A DNA stretch of 64,000 nucleotides, from contig CP136061.1 of the NCBI GenBank assembly GCA_032622095.1, positions 87,102,983 through 87,166,982 on the forward strand. The letters are read 5' to 3'. Position numbers and translations under genes: made by a program. Shown piece by piece: positions 39,316 to 51,003 of the stretch (its first letter is position 1; every line of letters starts with the position of its first letter). The stretch comes from Siphonodentalium dalli (lineage: Eukaryota > Mollusca > Scaphopoda > Gadilida > Siphonodentaliidae). The notes under the pieces are model-generated. The model searched no databases. It was not told the DNA's origin and worked only from the letters and a program-made list of their open reading frames with translations.

Positions 39316-39321
39316 TTCACC

Positions 39322-39520
39322 GACATCGGCCGCTTCAGCGTGCATCAAATCTGAATGTAGCACGGTCAAATGTAATCGGCGCAGAACGAGTAGCGAAACG
39401 AGCACACCCGCGCGTTGTTGTCTATAGATACCGTCCATCGGCCGCTTCAGCGTGCATCAAATCTGAATGTGGTACGGTACAATTTGATCGGCGCAGTACG
39501 GAGTAGCGAAACGAGCCAAC
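39322..39520. repeat. Tandem duplication, about 113-bp unit
   Basis: The block ATCGGCCGCTTCAGCGTGCA followed by TCAAATCTGAATGT and TCGGCGCAG..ACG.AGTAGCGAAACGAG occurs at 39324 and again at 39437. Confidence 0.8.
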
Positions 39521-39695
39521 CCGCCCCACAGGAAATGGTTACGGAGCAGTGTTCCGAGTAACGCAATGGACACACCCAATGATTTGTGCACGGTGACAAC
39601 GGCGAAATGAAAGTCTCGATTCGTGTCATGAAAATGACTAAATGATACTTTTTATACATTTTTTTTTGCAAATTTCTTGCTAGATAGAATTACAA

Positions 39696-39843
39696 TGGAG
39701 ATAAACGTACCCTGTTTCGTTGTACATTCTGGGATTCGAGCATGAAAACAGTTTGTGAACTCGCCGGCAAGCCGGCCTCGTTCCCAAACTGTTTTCATGC
39801 TCGAATCCCAGAATGTACAACTCAACAGGGTATGTTTATCTCC
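39696..39843. repeat. 148-bp palindrome
   Basis: Left arm contains TGTACATTCTGGGATTCGAG and CATGAAAACAGTTTG, right arm the complement; the outer AGATAAAC / GTTTATCT pair also matches. The centre is the GC-rich palindrome GCCGGCAAGCCGGC. Confidence 0.85.
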
Positions 39844-39850
39844 TAACTAT

Positions 39851-39960
39851 CAAACAGGGAAACCATGTGGCTTTTTAACAACCAGGGGAACCACATGGAT
39901 TTTAAACAACCAGGGGGACCACATGGATTTTAAACAACCATGTAGGGGAACCACATGGAT
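39851..39960. repeat. Tandem repeat, about 31 bp, four copies
   Basis: Unit AACCAGGGGAACCACATGG plus ATTTTAAAC. A single related unit is at 38239-38270. Confidence 0.85.
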
Positions 39961-40870
39961 TATTGAAACTAGATCAGTGTCAAGCTCGCCCATGCAATGT
40001 GGCTATCATCTCACGATTATTGAAGCTGTTCAAACACATATTTACTACAAGATTCATTCAGGGTATAATACAGATTCAATACGATGTTCACAATCGCGAC
40101 TGTACAATTAAGATTTTGTCTAACTGTTCTTAAAACCAGAACGTATTTTTCTTCACACGCCTCAACCCTGCAGCATGGTGTTTTCAAACAGTGGTTAGTT
40201 AGTCCACGCTAAGATACTACGCATACGTGCTCCACGTAAAACTAGCCACATAATCTACGTTGTCAGTTTCTGGTATGCATTCAGATTGTCCAGATATCAC
40301 CGTTTTCCTTGGTTGCAACGAATACTATAGGACTTCATGTGGGTATAGTCCTATCTTATGTTCCTCGTTAACCAGATATAATTTAGGTCAGTTACGAAAA
40401 GGTTATGTCCACTCGTTTTAAAACCTATTTATGCTGTTAGGGAACGTATGGACAGTCAGACTGTAGTTGCAGTCCACACAATACCTCTCACTTCTATGTG
40501 TATTGCCTGTCGCTATGCCAGTATATTCCTGTGTGAATGACGCGAGTTGATCAAATAAATAATATAGTCTGTATATAGTAACCGGCACACACACCCTGGC
40601 TTGGTCTTTATCCTTTTATTCAATGATTATTTTTCTATTTTTGTTATTTTGTCCAATGATTCCAAATCAGCACCTTTGCGATATATATTCACAGTGAACA
40701 CCATTGGAATAGAAATTGACCTGTTTCGGGTTAGTGCTGTCGAATAGGTTCCTGTTCTCAGAGAAGAGTTTCACTCACACTTGATGGTTTCATGATATAA
40801 GTTCTGGGTGGATGTGCCCTCAATGCATAACTTAATATTACAAATACTATTATATAATTCTGTACCTGTT

Positions 40871-41253
40871 AAAGTGATTTGTAACACTCCGGTAGGGTGA
40901 CCAAATAGAAATGTAGATTAATCTTGTTCAAAGTTGGTATTTTTACAAATATTATATCCAAATTAACAATGAACACCGTCATTCTTATATATTAATTATA
41001 AATGCAGTGACTCTCGATGGCGAAATCATTTTCGTCAGTTTATCGCCGATTGATGCGTCCCGAATCGAGTAGTAAATATTTACAATTGAGCGTTGTTCAG
41101 ACGATGTTTTCTATGGAGTGGTACAGTCGATTTGCCTCAGATTTACGGTGATGTTATAGTAGAATGCTAAATTCCTACAGTTGGCATGGCTCCTGGATAC
41201 TATCTTATCAGTTTCACGTACCCGAACAAGTACATAATATGTTTTTAAATGTG
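40871..41253. repeat. Dispersed repeat, copy 1 (partner at 62933-63299)
   Basis: Shares AACACTCCGGTAG, GCAGTGACTCTCGATGGCGA, ATGCGTCCCGAATCGAGTA and CAGACGATGTTTTCTATGGA in the same order and spacing as 62933-63299. No ORF is conserved between the copies, so it is a non-coding repeat family. Confidence 0.85.
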
Positions 41254-44200
41254 CTTTTGTCGTGTATTAGTATTTAAATATGTACATCTCACATACCATA
41301 TTTATTAGTTTATTTAGATTAAAGAATTGAAATATTGTCCCCGGATAGAACAGGACCACCACCCCACTGCGAGGGGTATAAAGAGTCCCATGTCCCCAGA
41401 TAGAATATATATAACCACCGCCCCACTGAAAAGGGTATAAGAGTCCCCTAATGTGGCACCCTATTTGCCGTGGGATGCATCGTGAAGGTGGTGTGGGAGC
41501 AGTGTTGGTAACCGTGTGACCATATCGCGCGAGGCATCAAATGGACGGCCCGGCTCATGGCCCACTCTGGTCCTATATGCACATCGCTTCAAGGCGGGTA
41601 GTTGTGTTGACCCGGCTCATTCAATCCATTAGTCAAGCATATTCACAGTGTATTAAATTTAATCTATGTTATCTGTTGTATTGGTTTTCTGTTTGAGGTT
41701 TTGTTTTCTGTCCATTAATGTTATGTCATCACTCGTTTATTTGAATTTAATCTGGCTGATTGTTGGATATTCCAATCTAGTTCTGTTGGCGCCTATCTCA
41801 AATGTGCACGAAAATGCACCGTGATGCTGGTATATGCAATGGCTAGACGGTTAACCGATTCAGCTATATACCAGTGAACCAGTCGTTGGCCCGACCAATA
41901 ATTTAAGGGTTCTCCGAGGCGGCTTCTGGGCTAGTTGTCGAATATTTGTCATACGGCAACTCAATCCAAACATAACGCACTAGTGATGATCCGGTAATGA
42001 TTTTCAATGTTACTGAAGATTTTCCTCAGTACCTGATTTTCAACTTGGACCAAATGCGAGTAAAAGGTCATTTGGTCACAAGACCCATGAAAAGTGTGGG
42101 TTTTTGGCCGGTGGGATTTTTAGAACCGACACTGAAAACAAAATCAGTAAATTTCAAGTCTAAAATGGGCATATCTCTTAGAATATTTTTGGGCCGTGCC
42201 AAAATTCAATTTGTGTTTTCAAGTGATACACATACTAAATAATTGAAAGCCATCGGAAAATAATAACTTGAGTTGTCATTCGGACAACAAAATAATGAGC
42301 GAATTCTAATTCGAAAACGGACACAATGACTCAAATTGTATACCATGTCTTTGTGGCACTTGTATCATTAATTGTGTATACATACTGTCATGTGCGTACT
42401 GTCATGTTGGCTAAACTGTTTGCCTACCTGTATAAGTTTTGATGAAACTCTTCAATTATGAAGGACAATAAAGATATATATTATAGGATCAATATAGGTG
42501 TTTCGTATATTTTTATTGTATACCATTACTTGCTATGTTAATGCGGTGTGTTCTGAACTTATTCAGCATTGCAAACATGGCACTCTTATAGCCTGAACAG
42601 ATCTCTTGTCTCGAAGAGGTTACACAAGAGGGCATGAGGCGGTCCATTGAAAATTGAGAAAACAAGTGAACAATGATCTCCAAGGTAAACGTCAGGCACT
42701 CTGTGGCATTTTGTGTATATTTGTAGTACTCCTTGGCAAGGATCATTTTTTGGATATAGCTGCTGACGGTCCATCGTTCCGATAAATAGAACATTTTCTT
42801 CCCCCGAAAATTTATTCCAGATAATGAGTATATCATTGTGGCAGCGATTTAAAAATCTACAATTGATTTTTTCAAAAACTCGACTTATGGTTTGACGAGG
42901 GACGGTTGGCGGGCGGCGGCGGGCGGACCTAAATAATGCCTTATAACTTTGACATTTGTGAACGGATTCAAAAACATTTTGGTATGTGATTTGCTCCCAA
43001 TGACTATTTACTGCCTGTAGAAAATGGATCACGTCCGAACTTTTTGACAAGAGTTATCCATCTTTGATGACTTTTTTTTGCAATTTCATCAACTGTTAGC
43101 GCGATAACTCAATCAAATATTAACTGATTACATCCATATTTGATATATGAGTCTCTTGCAACAATATCTCGGACGAGTTCGAAAAACAGGTTTGTCCGAA
43201 TTTTTTCCCCGGAGTTATGGGCCTTAGTTTGTCTATTTTTAGCATTTTTTTGTTGTTGCAACAATGCATTTATGTCTTGGTGAGCATATTATAATCGCCC
43301 TAACCAATGCGCCCATTCATAAAAATCGATATTATATACTAACTGGCTTCTCCGGCATATTTTCAATTCTGTGACTTAAAAAAAAAACTTCCACAAATAT
43401 AAAATAAGCTCTTAGAGACTTCAGCTTGTCTCTCTGAGGACGTCGATCCGCTGAGAGGAGGATTTTAGTTTATGCGGGGTGAACGTAGCGTGATGGCACG
43501 TAATTTGCAAGCTTCCATGAAATGACATTTCGACGAGACTACGATAGACTCAGTTTGTGGGTATGACTCAAACTCCAGACAGCGCCCTCTACGCTATCAC
43601 TGCGCGATATAGCACTGCCACAATGATGTTACTTTGCAGACGATAAATCTATTTTTACATATCTTCGCGGAACTGTATTATGTCACCTATTATCTTGTTT
43701 TGATCACCATTTTTTTTTTTAAGTTTGCAATAATGGTAATTCTTTCGGTATTGATAAGAACAATATGAACTGAGCCAGCCATAGACAATTTTAATCCTAA
43801 AACATGAGAACTAAAAACACGTAAGAATTCCTTCCCAATTCAGGGGGGGGGGGGGTCTGGAAAAAAATTGCACATATAGGGCCCAAAAAGTTTTTTCCCG
43901 ACCTCGAGGGACCCACCACCCCATTTTTGCAAAAAAAATATTTTTTTCCTCCAAAATTTTGGGGACCCACCCCCTGTTTCTCATGTTTTTATCAAAATTT
44001 CAGAGGTTTTTTTTAGGCGTTCTTCAATAACTGTGTTAACTGCATTACTAATTGGTAAACACAGATCAGACAAACGAAAAATATACTGTATTTCCATGTG
44101 TTTCCTGGTGTTTTCAGTAACTAACAACAATATTAATTAAGCATTGTGTATATAGGTACACTATATGTCACAAATTGCCCTAGACCCCATTATAGCCTTA

Positions 44201-46090
44201 ATATATCGAGTGTGTTGTGTCTGACAGAGAACACTGGCCAGTGTAAATAGTGGTAAACAGGTCAGGGGTTCCACAATTATATGTGCATGATCAAAGAACT
44301 CTTTAGTCTTATCCAACGGGATGGGGTGGGGAGGGGAATTGTTTTTTGGTTAGGTATACACATAGATATATGGTTATTATACTGCCCGATATTAGTCGGC
44401 GGGTATATAGTTGACGTCTCGAGCCGTCTGTCCGTACAAACATTTTGAATTTTAACTCAAGAGTCGGTTGTCATATTTTGATGCCCAACGGCATGGTGAC
44501 GGACCAGAAATGGGGGACGAATATGCATAATATCGCGGGTTGTGATCACCAATGCCTACCAGAGTTATGGGCCCTGTTCGACTTTATGAAATTCAGTCCA
44601 TACAAAGATTTTGCAATATAAGTTAAGTGTCGGTTGTCAAATTTTGATGTGGTTTGGTATGGTGATAGACCAGAATGAAGAATTGAATGTCATTTCTCAA
44701 TGCATCTGAATGCATCACATTATTTCAGTTCATCTATTTGTAAGTGATAACAGTATACAATTAGTATTTTCGTCTTGTTGAGTAGTAAAGCTCCCAGATG
44801 AAGTTCGGAAATTCAATGAGAATAGCGTCACCTTCATTTGGGATTGTCTGAGCAGTAAACAGTAATGTCATACATCATAACCAATTCAGTTTTATTTGGA
44901 TAATTGTTGCAAATTAACATTATACTAGCAATCATTCAAGATGAGAAATAACCAGAAGAAATTAATTTGATTACATGCCAGAACAAGACAGTATTTCAGA
45001 CATTAGAAACTTATGAGATACCCTTTTCAATTTCATGTTATGCAACAATCAGGTTAATGATATCTACTAGTAGTCATCATTGAGTATTCACCATGTAGTA
45101 TCCAATTTGTGATAAAGAGTTTTTTTGTTTTATTACTTTTATTCAGAGAATACAACTGGGTAATATATTAATTTTGTTACTAAATATTTCTTCCGTTGAT
45201 CATAAGTTTCCTGAACGTTAATACGGTGGTCCACTGTGAAGTGCATGGTCCGGGATACTGTGAAATCCAGAATGTTGCTAAATCTGAGGCTAAAGAGTCA
45301 CTTTAACTGCCTATATAGCCCTATACCAACAAGCATGGTACTAACATGCTTACAAACAACATTACATGGTCAGTACTTGTAAATTGTTTGAAAAAAAACC
45401 ATTTTGGAAAAAAATTACAAGCACCATTTTTTCCGCCTCTGGACCACCCACCCACCCCGGCTCTATATACGGAATTTTTTTGCAGACCCCCCCCTGCCCA
45501 ATTAATGTAATTATGGCAGTGGTATCTCAGCGGAGCGATGGGAGATAACTCTGCCTGGAGTTTGGGTATGACTCTGAGTGTATATGTTTACATGTGCAGA
45601 CTGGTCGATGTGACAAAAACATCCAATATAATACAGCAAAAAATAAGTATCAAACCGCATAATTTGGTAACAAATAAATAAGCGGATAGGGATTCTTCTA
45701 GGGGAAATTCTGCCTTGTAGGGCCTAACTCTTTATCGGAAAGCCGATAGTTGAAAGTGTAAGATTGCAACATTTTCTCGAGCAAATTGGTTCATATTCAA
45801 CCTAAATATTTACATCGGTTCATATTCAACCTAAATATCGACATTGGTTCATATTGACTGTCTGATTCTGGAATAAGTCCATAGTACAAAACACATATCC
45901 ATTATTCCGTTGAATGGCGCGGGCCACAGTGAAAACACATTAGCACGGTAAATAGGCTGGGATAGAACCTATTATTCAAATAGTGTCATATTGGACTGAT
46001 TTCGTTTTGAAATTCCTCCATATTTAACCTTTTTCGATCCCCTGATGTTTATATCGAGCTTATTATTTAGGAGAACAGGGTGAAGCCTGA
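41254..46090. other. No gene seen
   Basis: Intergenic. Holds an imperfect duplication around 41340-41460 (ACCACCGCCCCACTG blocks) and another at 44425-44690 (GTCGGTTGTCA and TTTTGATG blocks about 170 bp apart). Homopolymer runs at 43846 and 45486. Minus-strand frames at 42513-43050 up to 154 codons show no recognisable domain and overlap each other, so I do not call a gene. Confidence 0.5.
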
Positions 46091-46094
46091 CATA

Positions 46095-46634
46095 AAAGGC
46101 TACATGTAGGTCCAATCCCATCATAAAGGCTACATGTAGGTCCAATCCCATCATAAAGGCTACATGTAGGTCCAATCCCATCATAAAGGCTACATGTAGG
46201 TCCAATCCCATCATAAAGGCTACATGTAGGTCCAATCCCATCATAAAGGCTACATGTAGGTCCAATCCCATCATAAAGGCTACATGTAGGTCCAATCCCA
46301 TCATAAAGGCTACATGTAGGTCCAATCCCATCATAAAGGCTACATGTAGGTCCAATCCCATCATAAAGGCTACATGTAGGTCCAATCCCATCATAAAGGC
46401 TACATGTAGGTCCAATCCCATCATAAAGGCTACATGTAGGTCCAATCCCATCATAAAGGCTACATGTAGGTCCAATCCCATCATAAAGGCTACATGTAGG
46501 TCCAATCCCATCATAAAGGCTACATGTAGGTCCAATCCCATCATAAAGGCTACATGTAGGTCCAATCCCATCATAAAGGCTACATGTAGGTCCAATCCCA
46601 TCATAAAGGCTACATGTAGGTCCAATCCCATCAT
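46095..46634. repeat. Perfect 30-bp tandem array, 18 copies
   Basis: Unit AAAGGCTACATGTAGGTCCA plus ATCCCATCAT repeated exactly 18 times with no base difference. Each unit contains the palindrome CTACATGTAG. Two minus-strand frames stay open across it (MGLDLHVAFM and DGIGPTCSLY decapeptides) purely because 30 is a multiple of three. Perfect identity points to very recent expansion or assembly-level uniformity. Confidence 0.98.
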
Positions 46635-46889
46635 TTACTTTGACCGTAAGAAACGTAGACATATAAACATGTCCTGTGATGTCAACACGCCGGATTGGGG
46701 AAAACTTTAATTAGAAGGGTTAAATCCATTCGATTAGTGACTTGTAACCTTGTTAAGCCCCCAACATCGAACACAATAATGTGAGGGCTGTCCCTCGACA
46801 TGGGGAAATGAGTTTTCAATAGTTGTCTAGCAGAGACGGTAATCTCCAATGAATAGTTGGCGTTGTAACTAATGCCAGAAATCTCCACA

Positions 46890-49800
46890 ATTTACGCTTC
46901 ATTTAGCGTTGATGGAATCAATTTCGTTCCTCTCGCACCGATACCGATAATGGAAATTCCGCTTGGAAACTTTCTCTCTTCTCCAGCTACTGAGGAAAAA
47001 GCTGTCATTGCTTAACACATCGCGGGATCTCCCGGGGTTCATGTCCCTAAAGGGACGATGTTATCTGTCAATATTCACTTAGATATTCCATTCAGATTTC
47101 TCTTGTTTGAAACTATCAATAGCGAAGTTAATTTGCATCAAAATGAAACGCCACCGCCATCACAATACCGTTGGAAATGTGACAGTTGACAATTTATCCT
47201 GCCGAGATTGTTTTGAATAGTGTGTTGAAAAATATGTCATAAGAGCGTCATCTCAATGACATCAAAGACAATCTAAATCTTAATCGAATAAGACGAAGTT
47301 TTTGAACCTACTTAATTTGGAAGGTAATATATAAGTAGATAAGTACACAACATAAAACCATCTACTGGATTTATACTCCGAAAAACTCTCCCAATTCCTA
47401 GCAACTTTCCAGCTGTTTCTGACTGTTTTAAATGTTTCGCACAGAAGTGAGAGAGACGCTATTTATTATAACCATATCAGGAATAGACTATAACAATGAA
47501 CGCTGTTTATTTCGCGTTGATAATCAATTTAGTTCCTCTCGCGCCGATACCGATAATGGAAATTTCGCTTGGAAACTTTCTCTCAAGAACTACTGAGGAA
47601 AAAGCTGTCACTGCTTAACACATCGCGAGATCGCCCGGGGTTCATGTCCCTAAAGGGACGATGTTATCTGTCAATATTCACTTAGAGATTCTATTCAGAT
47701 TTCTGTTGTTTGAAACTATCAATAGCGAAGTTAATTTGCATCAAAATGAAACGCCACCGCCATCACACATATGCGCACTCACTTTGTGCAATTTTATTAC
47801 TGTTGGAAGTGTGACAGTTGACAATTTGTCCTGCCGATGTTTTTTTGAATAGTGTGTTTGAGGGCTGAAAAATATGTCACAAGAGCGTCATCTCACTGAC
47901 ATCAAAGAAAATCTAAATCTTAAACGAATATGGCGAAGTTTTTGAACCTACTTAATTTGGAAGGTAATAAATAGGTAGATAATAAATGCACACAATAACC
48001 ATCTTCTGCATGGATTTATACTCCGAACAAAACCCTCCCAAGTCCTAGCAACTTTCCAGCTGTTTCTGAATGGTTTAAATGATTCGCACAGAAGTGAGAG
48101 AAACGCTCTTTAATATAACCATATAAGGAATATACTATAACAATGAACGCTCTTTATTTCGCGTTGGTGGATCAATTTAGTTCCTCTCGCGCCGATACCG
48201 ATAATGGAAATTCCGATTGGAAACTTTCTCTAAAGAACTACTGAGGAAAAAGCTGTCACTGCTTATCACATCGTGAGATTTCCCGGTATTCGTGTCCATA
48301 AAGGGACGATGTTATCTGTCAATATTCACTTTGGGATTCCATTCAGATTTCTCTTCGCTATCAATAGCGAAGTTAATTTGCATCAAAATGAAACGCCACC
48401 GCCATCACACACATGCGCGCTCACTTTGTGCAATTTTAATTACTGTTGGAAATGTGACATTTGACAATTTGTCCTGCCGAGGTTTTTTTGAATAGTGTGT
48501 TTGTCACAAGAGCGTCATCCCAATGACATCAAAGAAAATCTAAATCTTAATCGAACATGACGAAGTTTTTATACCTATACATGATTTGGGAGGTAATAAT
48601 AGGTAGATAAATGCACACAATAACCATCTACTGGATTTATACTCCGAAAAAAAAAACCTCCCAAGTACTAGCAAATTTCCAGCTGTTTCTGACTTTTAAC
48701 CATATCAGGAATGGAATAACGATGAACGCTCTTCATTAGCGTTGATGGAATCAATTTGATTCCGCTCGCGCCGATTCCCATAATGGAAATTCGGCTTGGA
48801 AACTTTCTCTCAAGAACTACTGAGGAAAAAGCTGTCACACATCGCGAGATCTCCCAGGGCTCATGTCCCTAAAGGGTAGATAATATTTTGTTTATTCTCA
48901 AACTATTATATAAAGCATTAGAGAACACAATCTGCCAATATTCACCTAGAGATTCTATTCAGATTTCTGTTGTTTGAAACTATCAATAGCGAAGTTAATT
49001 TGCATCAAAATGGAACAACCACCGCCATCACACATATGCGCACTCACTTTGTGCAATTTGAATTACTATTGGAAGTGTGACAGTTGACAATTTGTCCTGC
49101 CGAGATTTTTTGAATAGTGTGTTTGGTGGCTGAAAAATATGTCTTAAGAGCGTCATCTCACTGACATCAAAGGAAATCTAAATCATAATCGAATATGACG
49201 AAGTTTTTGAACCTGCTTAATTTGGAAGGTAATATATAGGTAGATTAGAGTACACAATATATAACCATCTAGCTGGATTTATATTCCGAAAAACTCTCCC
49301 AAGTCCTAGCAAATTTCCAGCCGTTTCTGACTTTTAAATGTTTCGCACAGAAGTGAGAGAATCGCTCTTTATTTTAACCATATCAGGAATGGAATAACGA
49401 TGAACGCTCTTCATTTGCGTTGATATAGATAATTTCGTTCCTCTCGTTCCGATTCCGATAATGGAAATTGCGCTTGGAATCTTTCTCTCAAGATCTACAG
49501 AGGAAAAAGCTGTCACACATCGCGAGATCTCCCGGGGTTCATGTCACTAAAGGGACGATGTTATATGTCAATATTCAATTAGAGATTCCACTCAGATTTC
49601 TGTTGTTTGAAACTATTGATAGCGAAGTTAATTTGCATCAAAACTAAACGCCGCCGCCATCACACCTATTCGCACTCACTTTGTGCAATTAGAATTACCT
49701 TTGGAAATGTGACAGTTGAGATTTTAATCCTGCCGAGACCGAAGACCTTTTTGAATAATTATAGCGTGTAGAATGGCGGGGGAAAATGCCATTATAGAGC

Positions 49801-50115
49801 GTCATAAAAGAAAATCTAAATTTTAACCGAATATATTTATACTCCGATAAAACCTCCCCACAATAATCATTTACAGGATTTATACTCCGAAAAAACCTCC
49901 CGGTATCTAGCTGAAACAGGATCCCTTTTATTCAACATCGGAAGAAGTCGTCGCAATTTCCCATCTTGTTTCTCGTTGTTTTGTATTTTTCTTATAGAAG
50001 TGAGACAAACGCTCTTTATTTTAAACATATAAGGAATAGAGTATCAATTATCGCTCTTTATTTAGCGTTGATGAAATCAATTTGGTTCCGCTCTCGTCGA
50101 TTCCGTTAAGTGGGA
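46890..50115. repeat. Degenerate satellite, ~580-660-bp unit, five copies plus a fragment
   Basis: Landmarks CTCGCGCCGATACCGATAAT, CTACTGAGGAAAAAGCTGTC, CATGTCCCTAAAGGGACGAT and AGCGAAGTTAATTTGCATCA recur in order from about 46904, 47512, 48160, 48735 and 49395, with a partial start at 50056. A further fragment lies at 50390-50455. Copies differ by indels and many substitutions, so this array is older than the neighbouring ones. GAACGCTCTTTAT-type words mark unit boundaries. No conserved ORF. Confidence 0.9.
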
Positions 50116-50390
50116 GGTCAAATGAACAATTCTGAATGGGGATTTCCATGCAAATCTGCGGAGCAAAAGTTAGAGTTGCACATACTTCTGAATGTGACTT
50201 GATGTGGTATTGCAAACAACAATTATTTATCTGGCGGGTCCGCTTTGTAAATTATAAAATTTTGCAATAAATATATTTTTGAGAATTTTTTTCTGGAATT
50301 ACATCACTTGACCTACATTTGAAAAATCTATATAAAATTCAAAAATAATTACACCAACGTTATAATGGAACAAGTTCCATCAAGTTATCA
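50113..50390. mobile_element. Diverged relative of the MITE at 1043-1393, inside the satellite
   Basis: Shares GGGAGGTCAA, ATGGGGATTTCCATGCAAAT and TGACTTGATGTGGTATTG-like and TTATAATGGAACA words with 1043-1393. It splits a satellite unit, whose sequence resumes at about 50390 (AGCGAATTTAATTTGTATCA). Confidence 0.65.
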
Positions 50391-51003
50391 AGAGCGAATT
50401 TAATTTGTATCAAAACGAAACGCCGCCGCTATCACATCTATTCGCACTCACTTTGAATGAAAGACTTCGATTGGTTGCTCAGGCCCCAGACCACACATTT
50501 TGTGTACATGTGAAAATGGGTCCCGTACGCGCAATCCCAATCTCATTATTACGCAGAATTTTACTAAAATGGATATTGGCTTATTTGAACCTCCAAATTA
50601 TTTTGAAAGGATATGTCGATCGATACACGAAATATCGATCTATAGTGGCTAAAATATAACTCTACGAACATCCACTCAAAGTCATGTGTATATATATACA
50701 TTGTATATAGCCATTATCAATTTTTCGCACACAGGTGAGGTAATATCGCTTTATGTTTTACCGGGAATAGACAAATATTGAACGCTGATTTTTCAACATA
50801 ATCTAATATTGCTACCACTTTCTTCTTCAGCATGTAACAATAAAGCGCATTCACTGTTAATCTCTTCCTAATATGGTAAAAATAAAGAGCGTCTGTTGGT
50901 AGTCTACGTGGTGAATATAAAGAGCGTTTATCTTATTTTATGTGCGGAAAAGTTTGTGACTTTTTAAAGAGTATATTGGTATTTCATGTAATTATTGACA
51001 TAT

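Noticed and set aside
42513-43050. Minus-strand frames of 107 and 154 codons
   Set aside because: Overlap each other in different frames, no recognisable domain, and the surrounding sequence resembles diverged repeats.
46063-46662. Minus-strand ORFs of 220 and 199 codons over the 30-bp array
   Set aside because: Produced by a stop-free unit whose length is a multiple of three; two frames are open at once. Kept as a repeat only.
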